64,000 bases of DNA, from contig DXJG01000004.1 in the NCBI GenBank assembly GCA_019056805.1, forward strand, positions 62,001-126,000, read 5' to 3'. This document shows positions 8,482 through 17,926 of this stretch, piece by piece. The number at the start of each line of letters is the position of its first letter. Position 1 is the stretch's first letter. The stretch is from Candidatus Baldrarchaeota archaeon (GTDB taxonomy: Archaea > Asgardarchaeota > Baldrarchaeia > Baldrarchaeales > DXJG01). Below the pieces are notes generated by a model. The model was given only the letters and a program-made list of their open reading frames with translations. It made no database searches and had not been told where the DNA came from. The position numbers were made by a program, and so were the translations under genes.

Positions 8482-8815
8482 CAGAATTTCACCAGCATTT
8501 AGCCCTTAATCTAGTATAACTGTCCTCTATAAGTCAGAAATTCATATATAAATTTTTTAATCCAAAGAGGTAGCTACACGAAAACTATATTTACTGATTA
8601 ATAGTGTTTTATTGAAGTTTGTAAATCGAAAAGAATGACGAATTTCAATAATATAAACCTACGATATGCAGCAAAAATTTCGTATATCAAGCATAAGAAT
8701 ATGCAAAATGTACTAAATAAATAGCAAGAATGCGCCGCAACCATACCCAAAAAATCCAAAATCGGATTCCGCAAAAAATACGTTTGCAAAATAAATCTTT
8801 AGATCTACTTTCATC
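8482..8815. other. Intergenic stretch, no gene supported
   Basis: Apart from the TATA-like box of the hydrogenase operon this AT-rich gap shows no supported gene. A 63-codon minus-strand frame (8598-8789) is hydrophobic but has only a TTG start, no ribosome-binding site and no recognisable motif. A short AATCC/GGATT hairpin near 8755-8770 is too weak to call a terminator. Confidence 0.4.
8544..8555 (-). promoter_or_regulatory. TATA-like box for the hydrogenase operon
   Basis: On the minus strand an A-rich stretch followed by AAATTTATATAT lies about 65 bases before the start codon at 8481, which puts a transcript start near 8520. No other promoter-like box occurs between here and the end of the seven-gene run, whose genes overlap or are closely spaced. 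Confidence 0.45.
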
Positions 8816-9322
8816 TTACAAATTTTTTCTTCCATAATTTTCGTAGTAAACAATGTCTTCTAATGCTTTTCTTGACGGAGGTATCGGTATTTTTTCTGGA
8901 TATCCTAATGGTATTACTGTTAGTAAATGAAGACTCTCTGGGACCCCCAATATTTTTTTCGCTTCTTCTCTATCCATTGTTCCTATCCAACACGTTCCAA
9001 GCCCTAACTCCCAAGCTGCAAGCATCAAATTTTGAACCGCGCACGCACCATCAATAAGATGGGCATAGGATTTCTGCGGATCAGTTACAACAGCAATCAC
9101 CACAGGGGCATCAGCTATAAACCAACCATACCTAGCAAGCTTAGCCAACTTACCCTTAGTCTCCTCATCCCTTATAATGATAAACTCCCATGGCTGACTA
9201 TTCTTACTACTCGGAGCCCAGCGTGCAGCATCCAAAACCTTCAACACCAAATCCTTTGGAACATCTTTCTTCAAAAATTTCCTTATTGATCTCCTTTTCT
9301 TAATAACCTCAATAATAGACAT
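8816..9322 (-). CDS. Nitroreductase-family FMN oxidoreductase
   Basis: The N-terminus, MSIIEVIKKRRSIRKFLKK, and the following ARWAPSSKNSQPWEF are hallmark FMN- and NAD(P)H-binding stretches of the nitroreductase fold. A later patch, LMLAAWELGLGTCWIG, and the end VIPLGYP complete the family pattern. Length (168 residues) is usual. The ATG at 9322 is preferred over the upstream one at 9364 because GAGGG lies just before it. It follows the PLP-enzyme gene by 38 bases on the same strand, so the two may share a transcript. The physiological electron acceptor is unknown. Confidence 0.85.
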   Translation of the reverse strand: MSIIEVIKKRRSIRKFLKKDVPKDLVLKVLDAARWAPSSKNSQPWEFIIIRDEETKGKLAKLARYGWFIADAPVVIAVVTDPQKSYAHLIDGACAVQNLMLAAWELGLGTCWIGTMDREEAKKILGVPESLHLLTVIPLGYPEKIPIPPSRKALEDIVYYENYGRKNL

Positions 9323-9360
9323 GACATATCCCTCAAATACGATTAAATTGCTTAAATGCG

Positions 9361-10362
9361 TCAAATATTTAGGGAAACTAGTTTGTCTTTATACACGAAA
9401 ATAGCTGGTATTCCACCTGTATGAATGAAAATCACATTATCATCTTTTTCAAAGTATCCCTCTTTTATCATACTTATTAGTCCCGTCATAGCCTTCCCTG
9501 TATAAACAGGATCCAGCAATATTCCCTCAGTTTGCGCCACGATCTTAATAGTTTCCTTTATTTCTTGAGTGAGAATTCCATAACCTTCACCAACATAATC
9601 ATATAAGATCTCTACGTCACTTGGACTAAATGAGACATTTAAATCCAGTATTCTAGCACATTCTTTTGCTAAATTGAGTGTAGTTTTTACTAGCTGATGG
9701 TTATCTGGCTCAACACTAATACCTATAACCCTAGTTTTTACATTGAAAGCCTTACTTCCAACTAATAGCCCAGCTTGAGTAGCACCAGAGCCTGCTGCAT
9801 GAACTATATAATCGATTTTAACACCCAAACTTTCAGCTTGATCAATTAACTCTTGGAAAGCATTAACATATCCAACTGCACCTAATGGAGAAGAGGGCGG
9901 TGCATAATATGGATTATATCCTTTTTCCCTGAATTCTTCCATAATATCCTTTAAAATAGATTTCATTTCATGTTGTTTTGCTTGAACAAAACGTATTTCC
10001 GCCCCAAATAACTTGTCTATAAGCAGATTTCCATCATAACTTTGCGGTTTCTCACCACGCAAAACAAGAACAGCCTTAACACCTAATTTTCTTGCAACAA
10101 TTGCTACCGTACGAGCATGATTTGACTGTAGCGATCCTGGTGCAACTATCACATCAGCTCCCTTTTCTAAAGCATCTGCCATAACAAATTCCAATTTACA
10201 CGCCTTATTACCGCCAAAAACCGGTCCCGTTAAGTCATCTCGCTTGATAAACATCCTTGGCCCATTCAAAGCTTTAGAAAGACGGTTCATTTCTTCAAAC
10301 GGGGTCGGTAAATTTGCTAGTTTTACTCTTGGCAAATTATTTATTTTAGCCTTTAAATTCAT
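9361..10362 (-). CDS. PLP-dependent D-cysteine desulfhydrase / ACC deaminase family
   Basis: This fold-type II PLP enzyme has 333 residues. FIKRDDLTGPVFGGNKACKLEF contains the PLP-lysine in GGNK, and SLQSNHARTVA is the substrate-binding loop shared by D-cysteine desulfhydrase and ACC deaminase. The region near AAGSGATQAGLL is the phosphate-binding glycine loop. Sequence alone does not separate desulfhydrase from deaminase; archaeal members mostly act on D-cysteine or related beta-substituted amino acids. A GGTGGAGG site precedes the ATG at 10362. The nitroreductase gene follows downstream. Confidence 0.8.
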   Translation of the reverse strand: MNLKAKINNLPRVKLANLPTPFEEMNRLSKALNGPRMFIKRDDLTGPVFGGNKACKLEFVMADALEKGADVIVAPGSLQSNHARTVAIVARKLGVKAVLVLRGEKPQSYDGNLLIDKLFGAEIRFVQAKQHEMKSILKDIMEEFREKGYNPYYAPPSSPLGAVGYVNAFQELIDQAESLGVKIDYIVHAAGSGATQAGLLVGSKAFNVKTRVIGISVEPDNHQLVKTTLNLAKECARILDLNVSFSPSDVEILYDYVGEGYGILTQEIKETIKIVAQTEGILLDPVYTGKAMTGLISMIKEGYFEKDDNVIFIHTGGIPAIFVYKDKLVSLNI

Positions 10363-10449
10363 TCTTCCTCCACCCTCTCTTCTTTATCTTCTCTCTTCTC
10401 TTTGAAAAAGTTCTTAAATCAAATATACTAACATTTTTAAAATCATCTG

Positions 10450-10457
10450 TATTTAAA
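10450..10457 (+). promoter_or_regulatory. TATA-like box upstream of the IMPDH-like gene
   Basis: The box TATTTAAA lies 73 bases before the preferred ATG at 10523. A transcript start about 25 bases downstream would fall near the upstream in-frame ATG at 10472, which has no ribosome-binding site. This arrangement supports 10523 as the main start. Confidence 0.35.
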
Positions 10458-10522
10458 GCTTATTAATTATAATGGCCAATAACGACTCCAAAGAGTACGA
10501 TGGGTATGGAGAGGATAAAGCG

Positions 10523-11575
10523 ATGAGGAATTTTTTTGCGGAAAAGTTGGAAAAAGCTGAATTAGGTTTAACATTCGATGATGTTTTAGTTAAACCATCT
10601 TATTCTGAAGTTCTCCCCTCAAATATTGATACTTCGACCAAAATTAGTGTAAATATAAAACTAGATATCCCACTTGTTAGTTCCCCAATGGACACGGTTA
10701 CTGAAGCTGAAATGGCAATAGCTCTTGCAAAACAAGGAGGAATAGGCATAATACATAGAAATCTAAGCATCGAGAAAGGGGCAGATGAAGTGAGAAAAGT
10801 AAAAGAAAAGGGATTAAAAGTTGGTGCTGCCGTCGGCGTTTTTGATCAAAAAAGAGTTGAAGCTTTAGTGGATGCAGGAGTGGATTTAATAGTAATAGAT
10901 ACAGCTCATGGTCACAGTAAAGATGTTATTGAAAGTTTAAAACTTTACAAAAAAATGTACGAAGTAGATATTATGGCTGGAAACATAGCTACCAAAGAAG
11001 GTGCAATATCTTTAATCGAAAACGGAGCTGACAGTTTAAGGGTTGGAATCGGTCCAGGTTCTGCATGCATTACAAGAAAAGTGAGTGGAATTGGAGTTCC
11101 TCAACTTTATGCAATAGCATCTGTTGCAGACGTTGCAAATGAATACAATATCCCAGTCGTAGCGGATGGAGGAATAAGAGGTTCTGGAGACATTGTTAAA
11201 GCCATAGTTGCAGGTGCAGACTGTGTAATGATAGGGAACCTGTTTGCCGGGACAGACGAAGCACCAGGAGAAATAATCATCAGAGAAGGGAAGAAGTTTA
11301 AGAAATATAGAGGCATGGGTAGCGAAGAAGTTGTAAAGAAGCTTGACAGATATGCAAAACTTGTTCCGGAAGGCGTAGTAGGCTTAGTTCCATACAAGGG
11401 GAAAGTTGAAGATATTATACGCAAATTAGTAGGTGGATTGAAAACTGGGATGGGATATGTTGGAGCAAAAAACATAAAGGAACTAAAATTGAAGGGAAGT
11501 TTCATAAGAGTTTCCCCTCTCGGAGAAAGGGAAAACCAGCCTAGAAACATTTTTATTGATAAAACTTTTCCATGA
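10523..11575 (+). CDS. IMP dehydrogenase / GMP reductase family enzyme without CBS domains
   Basis: The family start, [11 protein letters not shown], is followed by [10 protein letters not shown], the IMP loop [11 protein letters not shown] with the catalytic cysteine, [11 protein letters not shown] (phosphate binding) and the flap start KYRGMGS. Two CBS domains normally sit between the HRN motif and the next strand in IMPDH; here [31 protein letters not shown] runs straight through, so the insert is absent. Length of 350 residues fits GMP reductase or a CBS-less IMPDH. The ATG at 10523 follows GGAGAGG by eight bases; an in-frame ATG at 10472 would add 17 residues without a ribosome-binding site. 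Confidence 0.82.
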   Translation: MRNFFAEKLEKAELGLTFDDVLVKPSYSEVLPSNIDTSTKISVNIKLDIPLVSSPMDTVTEAEMAIALAKQGGIGIIHRNLSIEKGADEVRKVKEKGLKVGAAVGVFDQKRVEALVDAGVDLIVIDTAHGHSKDVIESLKLYKKMYEVDIMAGNIATKEGAISLIENGADSLRVGIGPGSACITRKVSGIGVPQLYAIASVADVANEYNIPVVADGGIRGSGDIVKAIVAGADCVMIGNLFAGTDEAPGEIIIREGKKFKKYRGMGSEEVVKKLDRYAKLVPEGVVGLVPYKGKVEDIIRKLVGGLKTGMGYVGAKNIKELKLKGSFIRVSPLGERENQPRNIFIDKTFP

Positions 11576-11645
11576 AACCTTTTTAATCTATAATTTCCTG
11601 GAGAATCGTATAACATTACTAGCAGGTTATGCAGTATTTTGAATA

Positions 11646-11942
11646 TTAGGTATAAGCTAAAAGTTCTTCTTTACCGATTTTTCTTTTCTTTTTCTTTGAG
11701 TTTTCCCAGTCGTTATATATCTTAATTAGCGATTCCACGTATTCTTTTAATTTTTTAGTTCTATCCGCATCTTTTAGTGTTTCTTTTAATTTTGATTCTA
11801 AATCTTGGCACATGTTTGCTGATCCAACTAGACCGTACATATTTACTAAATTTCTAAGGATAAAACCCTTAATTTCATCGCTATTTGCTTTTTCAGCTAG
11901 TTTCAATTGGTTCAAAAGCCATTCAATAACTTGAATACTCAT
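11646..11942 (-). CDS. Unknown small helical protein
   Basis: This 98-residue, highly charged, mostly helical protein matches no family I know. It has a clean ATG at 11942 with GGTGAT five bases before it, which supports a real gene. The C-terminal third is lysine-rich ([13 protein letters not shown]). It is convergent with the IMPDH-like gene and stands alone. Confidence 0.5.
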   Translation of the reverse strand: MSIQVIEWLLNQLKLAEKANSDEIKGFILRNLVNMYGLVGSANMCQDLESKLKETLKDADRTKKLKEYVESLIKIYNDWENSKKKKRKIGKEELLAYT

Positions 11943-12112
11943 AATATCACCGCAGAACCAACTTACCTAATTATATTACTTCTTAAGGTATTTAAATTTA
12001 ATAGACCGATAAAACTAGTAAAGCTTAATATAAACGCGCCAAAATAAAATTCTCGAAAAATAGATATATTGTTTTATAAAATATGATAAATAAAAGAGAA
12101 TGTGTGTAAATT

Positions 12113-13705
12113 TTAGTCTGCGAGTATTCTTTCAATTTCCTCTTCTGCAAGTTCGTCGATCGTTGGAATACCAGTAACTCTTCTTGCTCTCTCTGTTAAG
12201 GATGCTAGGTCTTTTCTGTCTAGTAGTTCAAGTTTCCATTTTCTGACTCCAGCCATTAATTGTTGGAGTCCTACGCCGATTCTGTCTACGAAGTAGGTGT
12301 ACAGTCCAATGGCGCCCACAGGTAGTTTCTTGTAGTCTTCACCGAATCTCTTCTTTAATTCTGGGACGGTTACGAAGAATTTCTCAGGATTGTCGCCATA
12401 AAGGCTTGCAAATGTCTTTGGAAGTTTTCCTTTTTCAGCTAGCTCAGCGAAGTAGCTAGCTTTCATTACCGCCGTTATTGGTGCTCTAGCCATTGCAACA
12501 GCTTTTACATAGGGTCCATCACCAAAGTTACTCATTGCGATGGCCTTGAATATTTGAGTCTCGTTTATGAAGCCACCAGCCATGGCTATGTCAGGTATGT
12601 GTTTACCTTTCTTCTTTAGAATTTCGAGACACTTTAACACTTGTGCTTCTAGGTAGACTGTTGGAGTTGCACATTCATCCATCATTGGTACTGGGCTCAT
12701 TCCAGTTCCACCGCCTGCACCATCGAAGGTCACTAGGTCTATCTTTGCTTCTGAAGCAACTTTTAAGGTCCATGCAACTACTTCAGGCCTGTATGCGCCA
12801 GTCTTTAAGAATACTTTCTTTGCACCTTGTTCTCTTAGCCATGCTATGTCTTCAACGAAGTCTTTTAGATTAGGCATGCCTACTCTGCTGTGTCTTTCAA
12901 AGGTTCTGATGATTCCTTCTTTGAAGGCTTCTTGTACTACAGGGTCTTCTGGGTCTGGAATTACAACATATCCACGTTTCTTAAGCATAATTGCCTTGTT
13001 CAGATCACTGATTCTAACTTCTCCACCGATAGCTTTAGCACCTTGTCCCCATTTTCTTTCAATTACATTTACTTCTAGTTTTGAAATTGCATAAACATCT
13101 ACACCGAGTCTCTGGTCTTCTACGTTTGTTTGTACTACTATTTCTCCGTATTTCCCGTCCCACCATTCCTTGAAAGTCTTTACTCTGTATTCTAGGTCTT
13201 TTGAATATGTGACTTTTCCATTGGTAATTTGTGCTTCAGGATCCATTCCACAGACATTTTCTCCGATAACTTGGATTGTTCCTGAGATTGCTGCGCCTAC
13301 TGCTAGTCCGTCCCAGTTTTTCTTTGCTACGTATGTTGAACCTAAAGCTGCAATGAAAACAGGTACTTTAAGAGGTACTCCTCCGACACTTGTCTCTATT
13401 TGAACATTTGGGAAAATAGCAACATCGGGATCAGCTTCGATTCCCTTTGCTCCTCTTACTTCAACCATTATTTGTAAGTGCGACCAGTCTAGGCCAAAGT
13501 CTTTGTTTGCAGCGGCTGTACTGTCACCGAAGTATTCTGGATCTGGGTAGAGAACTTCTCTCCCTCTAAAAGCAGATTTTGAGATCTCACAAAGAACCGG
13601 ACATTCCTTTATACATATTGGGCACATTCCACTGAGGGGAGAAACGTCGGATACTCTGGTTCTAGTATTAGTTGTCGATTTTGCATTTAGCCAGCTTTTT
13701 GTCAT
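12113..13705 (-). CDS. Glutamate-synthase-like FMN-binding flavoprotein with N-terminal Cys cluster
   Basis: This protein of about 530 residues is of the GltB FMN-domain type. The FMN-barrel features are TFDGAGGGTGMSPVPMMDE and IAMAGGFINETQIFKAIAMS. It lacks the glutamine amidotransferase domain, so it would need ammonia or a partner subunit, and may not be a true glutamate synthase. The N-terminus has MCPICIKECPVLCE, a likely Fe-S or metal site. The ATG at 13705 has GGTG six bases upstream; a GTG at 13714 lies inside that ribosome-binding site. The gene reads GC-richer than its neighbours (25 of 60 bases at 12721-12780), as highly expressed genes often do. Confidence 0.75.
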   Translation of the reverse strand: MTKSWLNAKSTTNTRTRVSDVSPLSGMCPICIKECPVLCEISKSAFRGREVLYPDPEYFGDSTAAANKDFGLDWSHLQIMVEVRGAKGIEADPDVAIFPNVQIETSVGGVPLKVPVFIAALGSTYVAKKNWDGLAVGAAISGTIQVIGENVCGMDPEAQITNGKVTYSKDLEYRVKTFKEWWDGKYGEIVVQTNVEDQRLGVDVYAISKLEVNVIERKWGQGAKAIGGEVRISDLNKAIMLKKRGYVVIPDPEDPVVQEAFKEGIIRTFERHSRVGMPNLKDFVEDIAWLREQGAKKVFLKTGAYRPEVVAWTLKVASEAKIDLVTFDGAGGGTGMSPVPMMDECATPTVYLEAQVLKCLEILKKKGKHIPDIAMAGGFINETQIFKAIAMSNFGDGPYVKAVAMARAPITAVMKASYFAELAEKGKLPKTFASLYGDNPEKFFVTVPELKKRFGEDYKKLPVGAIGLYTYFVDRIGVGLQQLMAGVRKWKLELLDRKDLASLTERARRVTGIPTIDELAEEEIERILAD

Positions 13706-14272
13706 AGTTAACACCCATGTTGAAAAACTTATAGATGGTATATATTAAAATTTCTGTAAATATATTTCAAGAATAATCTATTTATTTTTCAATTATATTG
13801 TGGATTTTGACAAACACCAAATTATACTATGTAAAATTTAAATACCAAAAACTATACAAACTCAACAGCTTCTCTTTCCCTCCCCCAATTCAACCAACAA
13901 AAAAACATAAAACAACAAGTTAAAACATATAAAAACTCAAAACATAAATCATGTGAAATCTATAGAATGATTATTTTTATGGAAATTTTCGAAGCAATTT
14001 TAACGCTATTGTTTCCCAAAGTTCAAACCCTAATCAAGAAATATAACCATAAAACACTTTATTAAAGAACTAAGAGACACCCGATACCAAAATGTTGGAA
14101 AGAGGAAAGCACGAAAACATTCTGCGAGTTAGAGGTGCTATGGTCATCGACAAAGGAAAATTATTGCCTGCAAACCAGAAATAAACCACTAAACATCGTT
14201 TCTATATGCTAAGTTTTTAATGAAACAAAATAATTTAAGGACTTCTACATCAATTTGTTTGGGGAGATTTAG
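13706..14272. other. Long AT-rich intergenic region
   Basis: This divergent gap should hold the promoter of the flavoprotein gene on the left and that of the M20 peptidase on the right. Between them I see only short frames, including one of 32 codons near 13966 and one of 30 codons near 14092, neither with a ribosome-binding site or known motif. No tRNA-like fold or repeat was seen. Confidence 0.4.
14230..14238 (+). promoter_or_regulatory. TATA-like box for the M20 peptidase gene
   Basis: ATAATTTAA lies about 40 bases before the ATG at 14273. A transcript start near 14258 would leave a short leader that contains the GGGGAG ribosome-binding site at 14261-14266. Confidence 0.4.
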
Positions 14273-15436
14273 ATGAGCATTGAACCTCTGACAAAAGTTG
14301 ACGAAAAATATATTGTTGAGACGTTAAAAAATTTGATTAAAACGAAACCTGTGAACCCTCCAGGACAAGAGGAAGAAGCTGCTCTTGTAATTAAAGAAGA
14401 ACTTGAAAAACTAGGAGCAAAAACAACTTTAGACTACGTAAAGCCGAAAAGACCAAACATAACAGGGACATTCGAAGGCGAAGAGCGAAAAGGAAAAGTC
14501 CTATTGTTTAACGGGCATACAGATGTCGTTCCACCTGGACCAAACTGGACCATAGATCCTTTTGCAGGAATAGTAAAAAACAGTAGAGTTTATGGCCGTG
14601 GAGCTGTAGATATGCTTGGCGGTCTCGCAGCAATGCTAGGTGCAATTAAAGCTGTTGTTGACAGTGGATATGAATTTAAAGGCAAACTTCTGTATACTGC
14701 TGTTATAGCTGAAGAAACTGGAGGAGACGGAGCAATAAAACTAGTTAAAGATGGAATTAAAGCTGACTACGCTTTTGTTAGCGAGCCAAGCGACCTCGAA
14801 GTAGTTATTGCTGAAAGAGGATTAATCTGGTTCAAAATAAAATGCATAGGGAAAGCGGCACATGCATCTATGCCACACCTCGGAATAAATGCGATAGAAA
14901 TCCTTGCAAAAGCACTTCTAGCTATAAAAGATATTAGGTATGATTATGAACCTCATGAACTCTTAGGTTATCATACATTTAATATAGGACTTATTAAAGG
15001 CGGAGTAAAAACAAACGTTGTTGCTCCAGACTGTGAAGCAACCATAGATATAAGAACAATTCCCACCTTATCCTTTGAAACAATAGAAGAAAGAATTAGA
15101 GAGACCCTGAATATCTTTGAGAAAAATTACGGTGTAAAATTCGAGGTTCAGGTTATTGAAAAAGCAGAACCCTTTGAAGTCAGTAAGGATTCGGAAATCG
15201 TAAAACTGACGTGTGAAGCATTTAAAGAAGCATTAAACATGGAACCAAAATTTGGAGGCATGCCTGGAGCAACTGACGGAAGATTTTTCATCAAAGTAGG
15301 AATACCAACAATTATACTTGGTCCTGAGCCACATTTTAATGCTCATAAAGCAGACGAATATGTTGAAATAGAAAGCTTAGTCAAACTAGCAAAAATCTAC
15401 ACCCAAATAATACTAAAAACACTTATCAAACAATAA
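14273..15436 (+). CDS. M20-family metallopeptidase (ArgE/DapE/acetylornithine deacetylase-like)
   Basis: The di-zinc M20 pattern is complete: NGHTDVVPPG (first metal histidine and following Asp), YGRGAVDMLGG (bridging Asp), IAEETGGDGA (catalytic Glu pair), DYAFVSEPS, and a C-terminal GPEPHFNAHKADE (last metal histidine). The dimerisation domain begins at ERGLIWFKIKCIGKAAHAS. The length of 387 residues is typical. ArgE, DapE and general acyl-amino-acid deacylases share all these motifs, so the substrate is open. The neighbours are not arginine or lysine synthesis genes. Confidence 0.88.
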   Translation: MSIEPLTKVDEKYIVETLKNLIKTKPVNPPGQEEEAALVIKEELEKLGAKTTLDYVKPKRPNITGTFEGEERKGKVLLFNGHTDVVPPGPNWTIDPFAGIVKNSRVYGRGAVDMLGGLAAMLGAIKAVVDSGYEFKGKLLYTAVIAEETGGDGAIKLVKDGIKADYAFVSEPSDLEVVIAERGLIWFKIKCIGKAAHASMPHLGINAIEILAKALLAIKDIRYDYEPHELLGYHTFNIGLIKGGVKTNVVAPDCEATIDIRTIPTLSFETIEERIRETLNIFEKNYGVKFEVQVIEKAEPFEVSKDSEIVKLTCEAFKEALNMEPKFGGMPGATDGRFFIKVGIPTIILGPEPHFNAHKADEYVEIESLVKLAKIYTQIILKTLIKQ

Positions 15437-15445
15437 AATCTCACA

Positions 15446-15500
15446 TTTTTCTTCAAAATTTTTATATATTTATTTTTCCGATTATTTAAAGGGAGAGGTG
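15446..15500 (+). promoter_or_regulatory. T-rich terminator region, TATA box and ribosome-binding site
   Basis: After the M20 gene come two T-runs (15446-15450 and 15459-15463), typical of archaeal termination. A TTTATATATTTAT box at about 15460-15472 follows, then GGGAGAGGTG at 15491-15500, seven bases before the ATG of the SCP2-like gene. The next gene therefore probably has its own promoter. Confidence 0.4.
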
Positions 15501-15506
15501 TTCTAA

Positions 15507-15941
15507 ATGGAATTTTGTTCAGAAGAATATTTGCAAGAAGTTATGAAAAGAACTAATTCTGACGAAGAATACCTAAAACTCGCTAAAGGAGACTATACTT
15601 CTTATACATTCATAATTGAACCAGAACCAGAGAAAGGTGTTAATAAACGGCTTGTTATGGGCTACACCGTTGAAGACGGAAAATTCACCAGCATATGGTC
15701 TGGCGAAAAACCCACCGAGTTTGTCATCTCAGGGAAATATGGAGTTTGGGTTGATATACTAAGAGGTAAACTCGGTGTCACCAGAGCTTTCCTAACAAGA
15801 AAACTAAAAGTTAAGGGCAATTTAATGAAACTATTAAAAATGACAAAATCAACCAATAGATGGCTAGAAATCTTAAGAACCATACCAACAGAATTCCACG
15901 GAGAATATGCACAATATAATATTAAGGGCGAAGAAAAATAG
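15507..15941 (+). CDS. SCP2-like sterol-carrier-fold protein
   Basis: This 144-residue protein has the SCP2 pattern in its second half: GEKPTEFVISGKYGVWVDILRGKLGVTRAFLTRKLKVKGNLMKLLKM has the usual strand-helix order and the KVKGNL turn. SCP2 folds bind lipids or acyl-CoA in a hydrophobic tunnel; archaeal members are mostly uncharacterised. A second, shorter member is encoded at 28655-28996. The next gene (GNAT-thioredoxin fusion) follows by 30 bases and may be co-transcribed. Confidence 0.7.
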   Translation: MEFCSEEYLQEVMKRTNSDEEYLKLAKGDYTSYTFIIEPEPEKGVNKRLVMGYTVEDGKFTSIWSGEKPTEFVISGKYGVWVDILRGKLGVTRAFLTRKLKVKGNLMKLLKMTKSTNRWLEILRTIPTEFHGEYAQYNIKGEEK

Positions 15942-15971
15942 CAATCAAAATTTAACAAGGATGTAGACCCC

Positions 15972-16793
15972 ATGTATAAAATGCATATTGAAGATTTACA
16001 TATTGATAATTTAAAAGACCAGATTTCCGTTTGCGTACCTAACAAGTATCTAAGTGACAAAATGCTTCGTAAAGGTGTTGAAGAAAAGAAAAAATGGCTA
16101 GAAAAAATGTTAAAGAGTTATGGTTCATGTTCAAAAATTGCTTATCTTAACAATGAACCCATAGGTATGATTCAATTTTACCCTGAAAAAGCCATACCAT
16201 ATAAAGTGGGAGCAAGAGATCAAGTTATAGAAATTTCATGCATATTTATTGGAGACAAATCCTTACAAGGAAAAAGTATTGGTTCAAAACTTCTAAACAG
16301 TTTAATAGAAGACTTAAAGAAACCCTTACCATACTTCAATAATAAACCCTGCAAATTCATAGTTACACATGCCTTCAATGCCGAAAGCGGAATACCACAA
16401 CACGTATTCTATCTGAAAAGAGGATTTAAACAAATACCAGGACTATCAGAAATAGACCTATACTACCCAATAACAGGAGAATACGAACCCCCCAAAACAA
16501 AATCAAGAGAATATAAACCTTTACCGGAGGACTACGGTTCAGCCATAATATTTTATTCCCCCGCCTGCCCATTCTCCATAAAATTCGCAGAACAAATCAA
16601 AGAACTAATAAGAGAAGTCGCAAAAGAAATACCAATCAAAATAATAAACACATGGGAGCATCCAGAAGAAGTAATCAAAAGAAATACACATAACCCAATA
16701 GTTAATGGCAAAGAAATAAAAACATTCTTCATGGACAAAGAAAACTTTCAGAAAGAAGTTAGAGAGGCGCTTAAACACGAATATAAAATATAA
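15972..16793 (+). CDS. GNAT acetyltransferase fused to a thioredoxin-like (YoaP) domain
   Basis: Residues about 30-160 form a GNAT domain (EISCIFIGDKSLQGKSIGSKLL is the strand plus acetyl-CoA loop, Q/GxSIG type). Residues about 185-273 form a thioredoxin-like domain with FYSPACPFSIKFA, where a single cysteine replaces the usual CxxC pair, followed by a helix and NPIVNGKEI. This order is that of YoaP-type proteins. The protein probably acetylates a small molecule or peptide and may sense or handle thiols through the C-terminal cysteine; the substrate is unknown. Confidence 0.72.
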   Translation: MYKMHIEDLHIDNLKDQISVCVPNKYLSDKMLRKGVEEKKKWLEKMLKSYGSCSKIAYLNNEPIGMIQFYPEKAIPYKVGARDQVIEISCIFIGDKSLQGKSIGSKLLNSLIEDLKKPLPYFNNKPCKFIVTHAFNAESGIPQHVFYLKRGFKQIPGLSEIDLYYPITGEYEPPKTKSREYKPLPEDYGSAIIFYSPACPFSIKFAEQIKELIREVAKEIPIKIINTWEHPEEVIKRNTHNPIVNGKEIKTFFMDKENFQKEVREALKHEYKI

Positions 16794-17110
16794 TTTTGAC
16801 CTTCGTCTAATAAGGTGTTGACTTGTAAACTTATACGTGGTACCGACTCACTGTTTGACGTATTGAATAACTTATCAAACTAAGGTAACAATGTATTATC
16901 AGGCTAATTAAGCCATACATAATTTTAAAGGATGTTTACCATCGCTAATAACTGTTCAAAATACTACAGATTATTTTATCCAAAGAACCAGTCTGTATCA
17001 TTTAATTTTAAAAAGAGCAAATATTTGAAAACATAAAAGTTTACATAAAACTTGATCAGCAATTTTTGCTAAATCACTGAACCTTAGAACGGTCATCTTT
17101 TAAGTTTGAT
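16794..17110. other. Convergent intergenic gap, nothing recognised
   Basis: This AT-rich gap lies between two convergent genes. I see no frame with a ribosome-binding site, no tRNA-like structure and no long inverted repeat. It probably holds the terminators of both neighbours. Confidence 0.4.
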
Positions 17111-17851
17111 TTAATCGGTGTTTTTCAAGTGTTTATGAATTTTTGGTAGAATTTCTCCAGCTTTTCCTCTTAATGTATACTGGCAGATTGGTGTTAGAGG
17201 CGTGTCTGTTACATTTATTTCGATTAGTGTTCCTCCATGTTCCCTTGTTATAAGTGGTAGTGATGCTGCTGGTTGGACAACGCCACTTGTACCTATTATT
17301 AGCATTACATCGCTTTGAGCAGCGAGTTTAAAAGCTTCATGTAATGCATCCTGCGGTAAAGGTTCATGAAACCATACTACGTCTGGTCTCATAAGACCTC
17401 CACATTTTTCACATATAGGAGGTATCTGACTTGGCGGAGAATTCAACACGGTCTTCCAATTACAATTTACACATTTTATTCTCCAAATGTTGCCGTGAAG
17501 CTCTATAACATTTTTTGATCCAGCCCTAAAATGCAAACCATCTACATTCTGTGTTATAACAGCTTTTATTATACCTTCCTTTTCCATTTCCGCCAAAGTT
17601 ATATGTGCTGGGTTAGGTTTAGCCTTACTAATTAAATCCATTCTCCAAGCATACCATTCCCAAACAAGCCTAGGATTCCTTTGAAACGCAAAAGGAGTAG
17701 CTAAATCTTCAGCTCTATATTTTTTCCAAAGCCCATTCGTACCTCTAAAAGTTGGTATGCCGCTTTCAGCAGATATTCCTGCACCCGTCAATACCACGGC
17801 GTTTTTAGAACTCCTTAAAATATTTGCAACAGTCTTTAAGAGGTCTTCCAT
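17111..17851 (-). CDS. Sirtuin, NAD-dependent protein deacylase
   Basis: All Sir2 marks are present: the NAD-binding [18 protein letters not shown] near residue 20, TQNVDGLH, the catalytic histidine in ELHGN, a four-cysteine zinc site (CVNC and CEKC), [12 protein letters not shown] and [14 protein letters not shown]. Length of 246 residues is standard. In archaea such enzymes remove acyl groups from chromatin proteins such as Alba or from metabolic enzymes. The ATG at 17851 follows GGTGAGG. An HDAC-fold gene lies 544 bases beyond its start, in the opposite orientation. Confidence 0.93.
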   Translation of the reverse strand: MEDLLKTVANILRSSKNAVVLTGAGISAESGIPTFRGTNGLWKKYRAEDLATPFAFQRNPRLVWEWYAWRMDLISKAKPNPAHITLAEMEKEGIIKAVITQNVDGLHFRAGSKNVIELHGNIWRIKCVNCNWKTVLNSPPSQIPPICEKCGGLMRPDVVWFHEPLPQDALHEAFKLAAQSDVMLIIGTSGVVQPAASLPLITREHGGTLIEINVTDTPLTPICQYTLRGKAGEILPKIHKHLKNTD

Positions 17852-17926
17852 TCGAACCTCACCATTTAAATTAAATGATCGTTGATATTTTAGTGATTAG
17901 TGTTGATGTAAAGTGGAGGTTTAAAG

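Noticed and set aside
8598..8789. 63-codon minus-strand frame in the gap after the hydrogenase operon promoter
   Set aside because: It begins at TTG, lacks a ribosome-binding site and has no motif. Hydrophobic codons are common in AT-rich DNA read in this frame.
11107..11616. 169-codon minus-strand frame opposite the IMPDH-like gene
   Set aside because: Mirror frame of a strongly conserved enzyme; proline/serine-rich translation without motif.
13966..14185. Two short frames (32 and 30 codons) in the 567-base gap
   Set aside because: No ribosome-binding site, no known motif and no support from neighbours.
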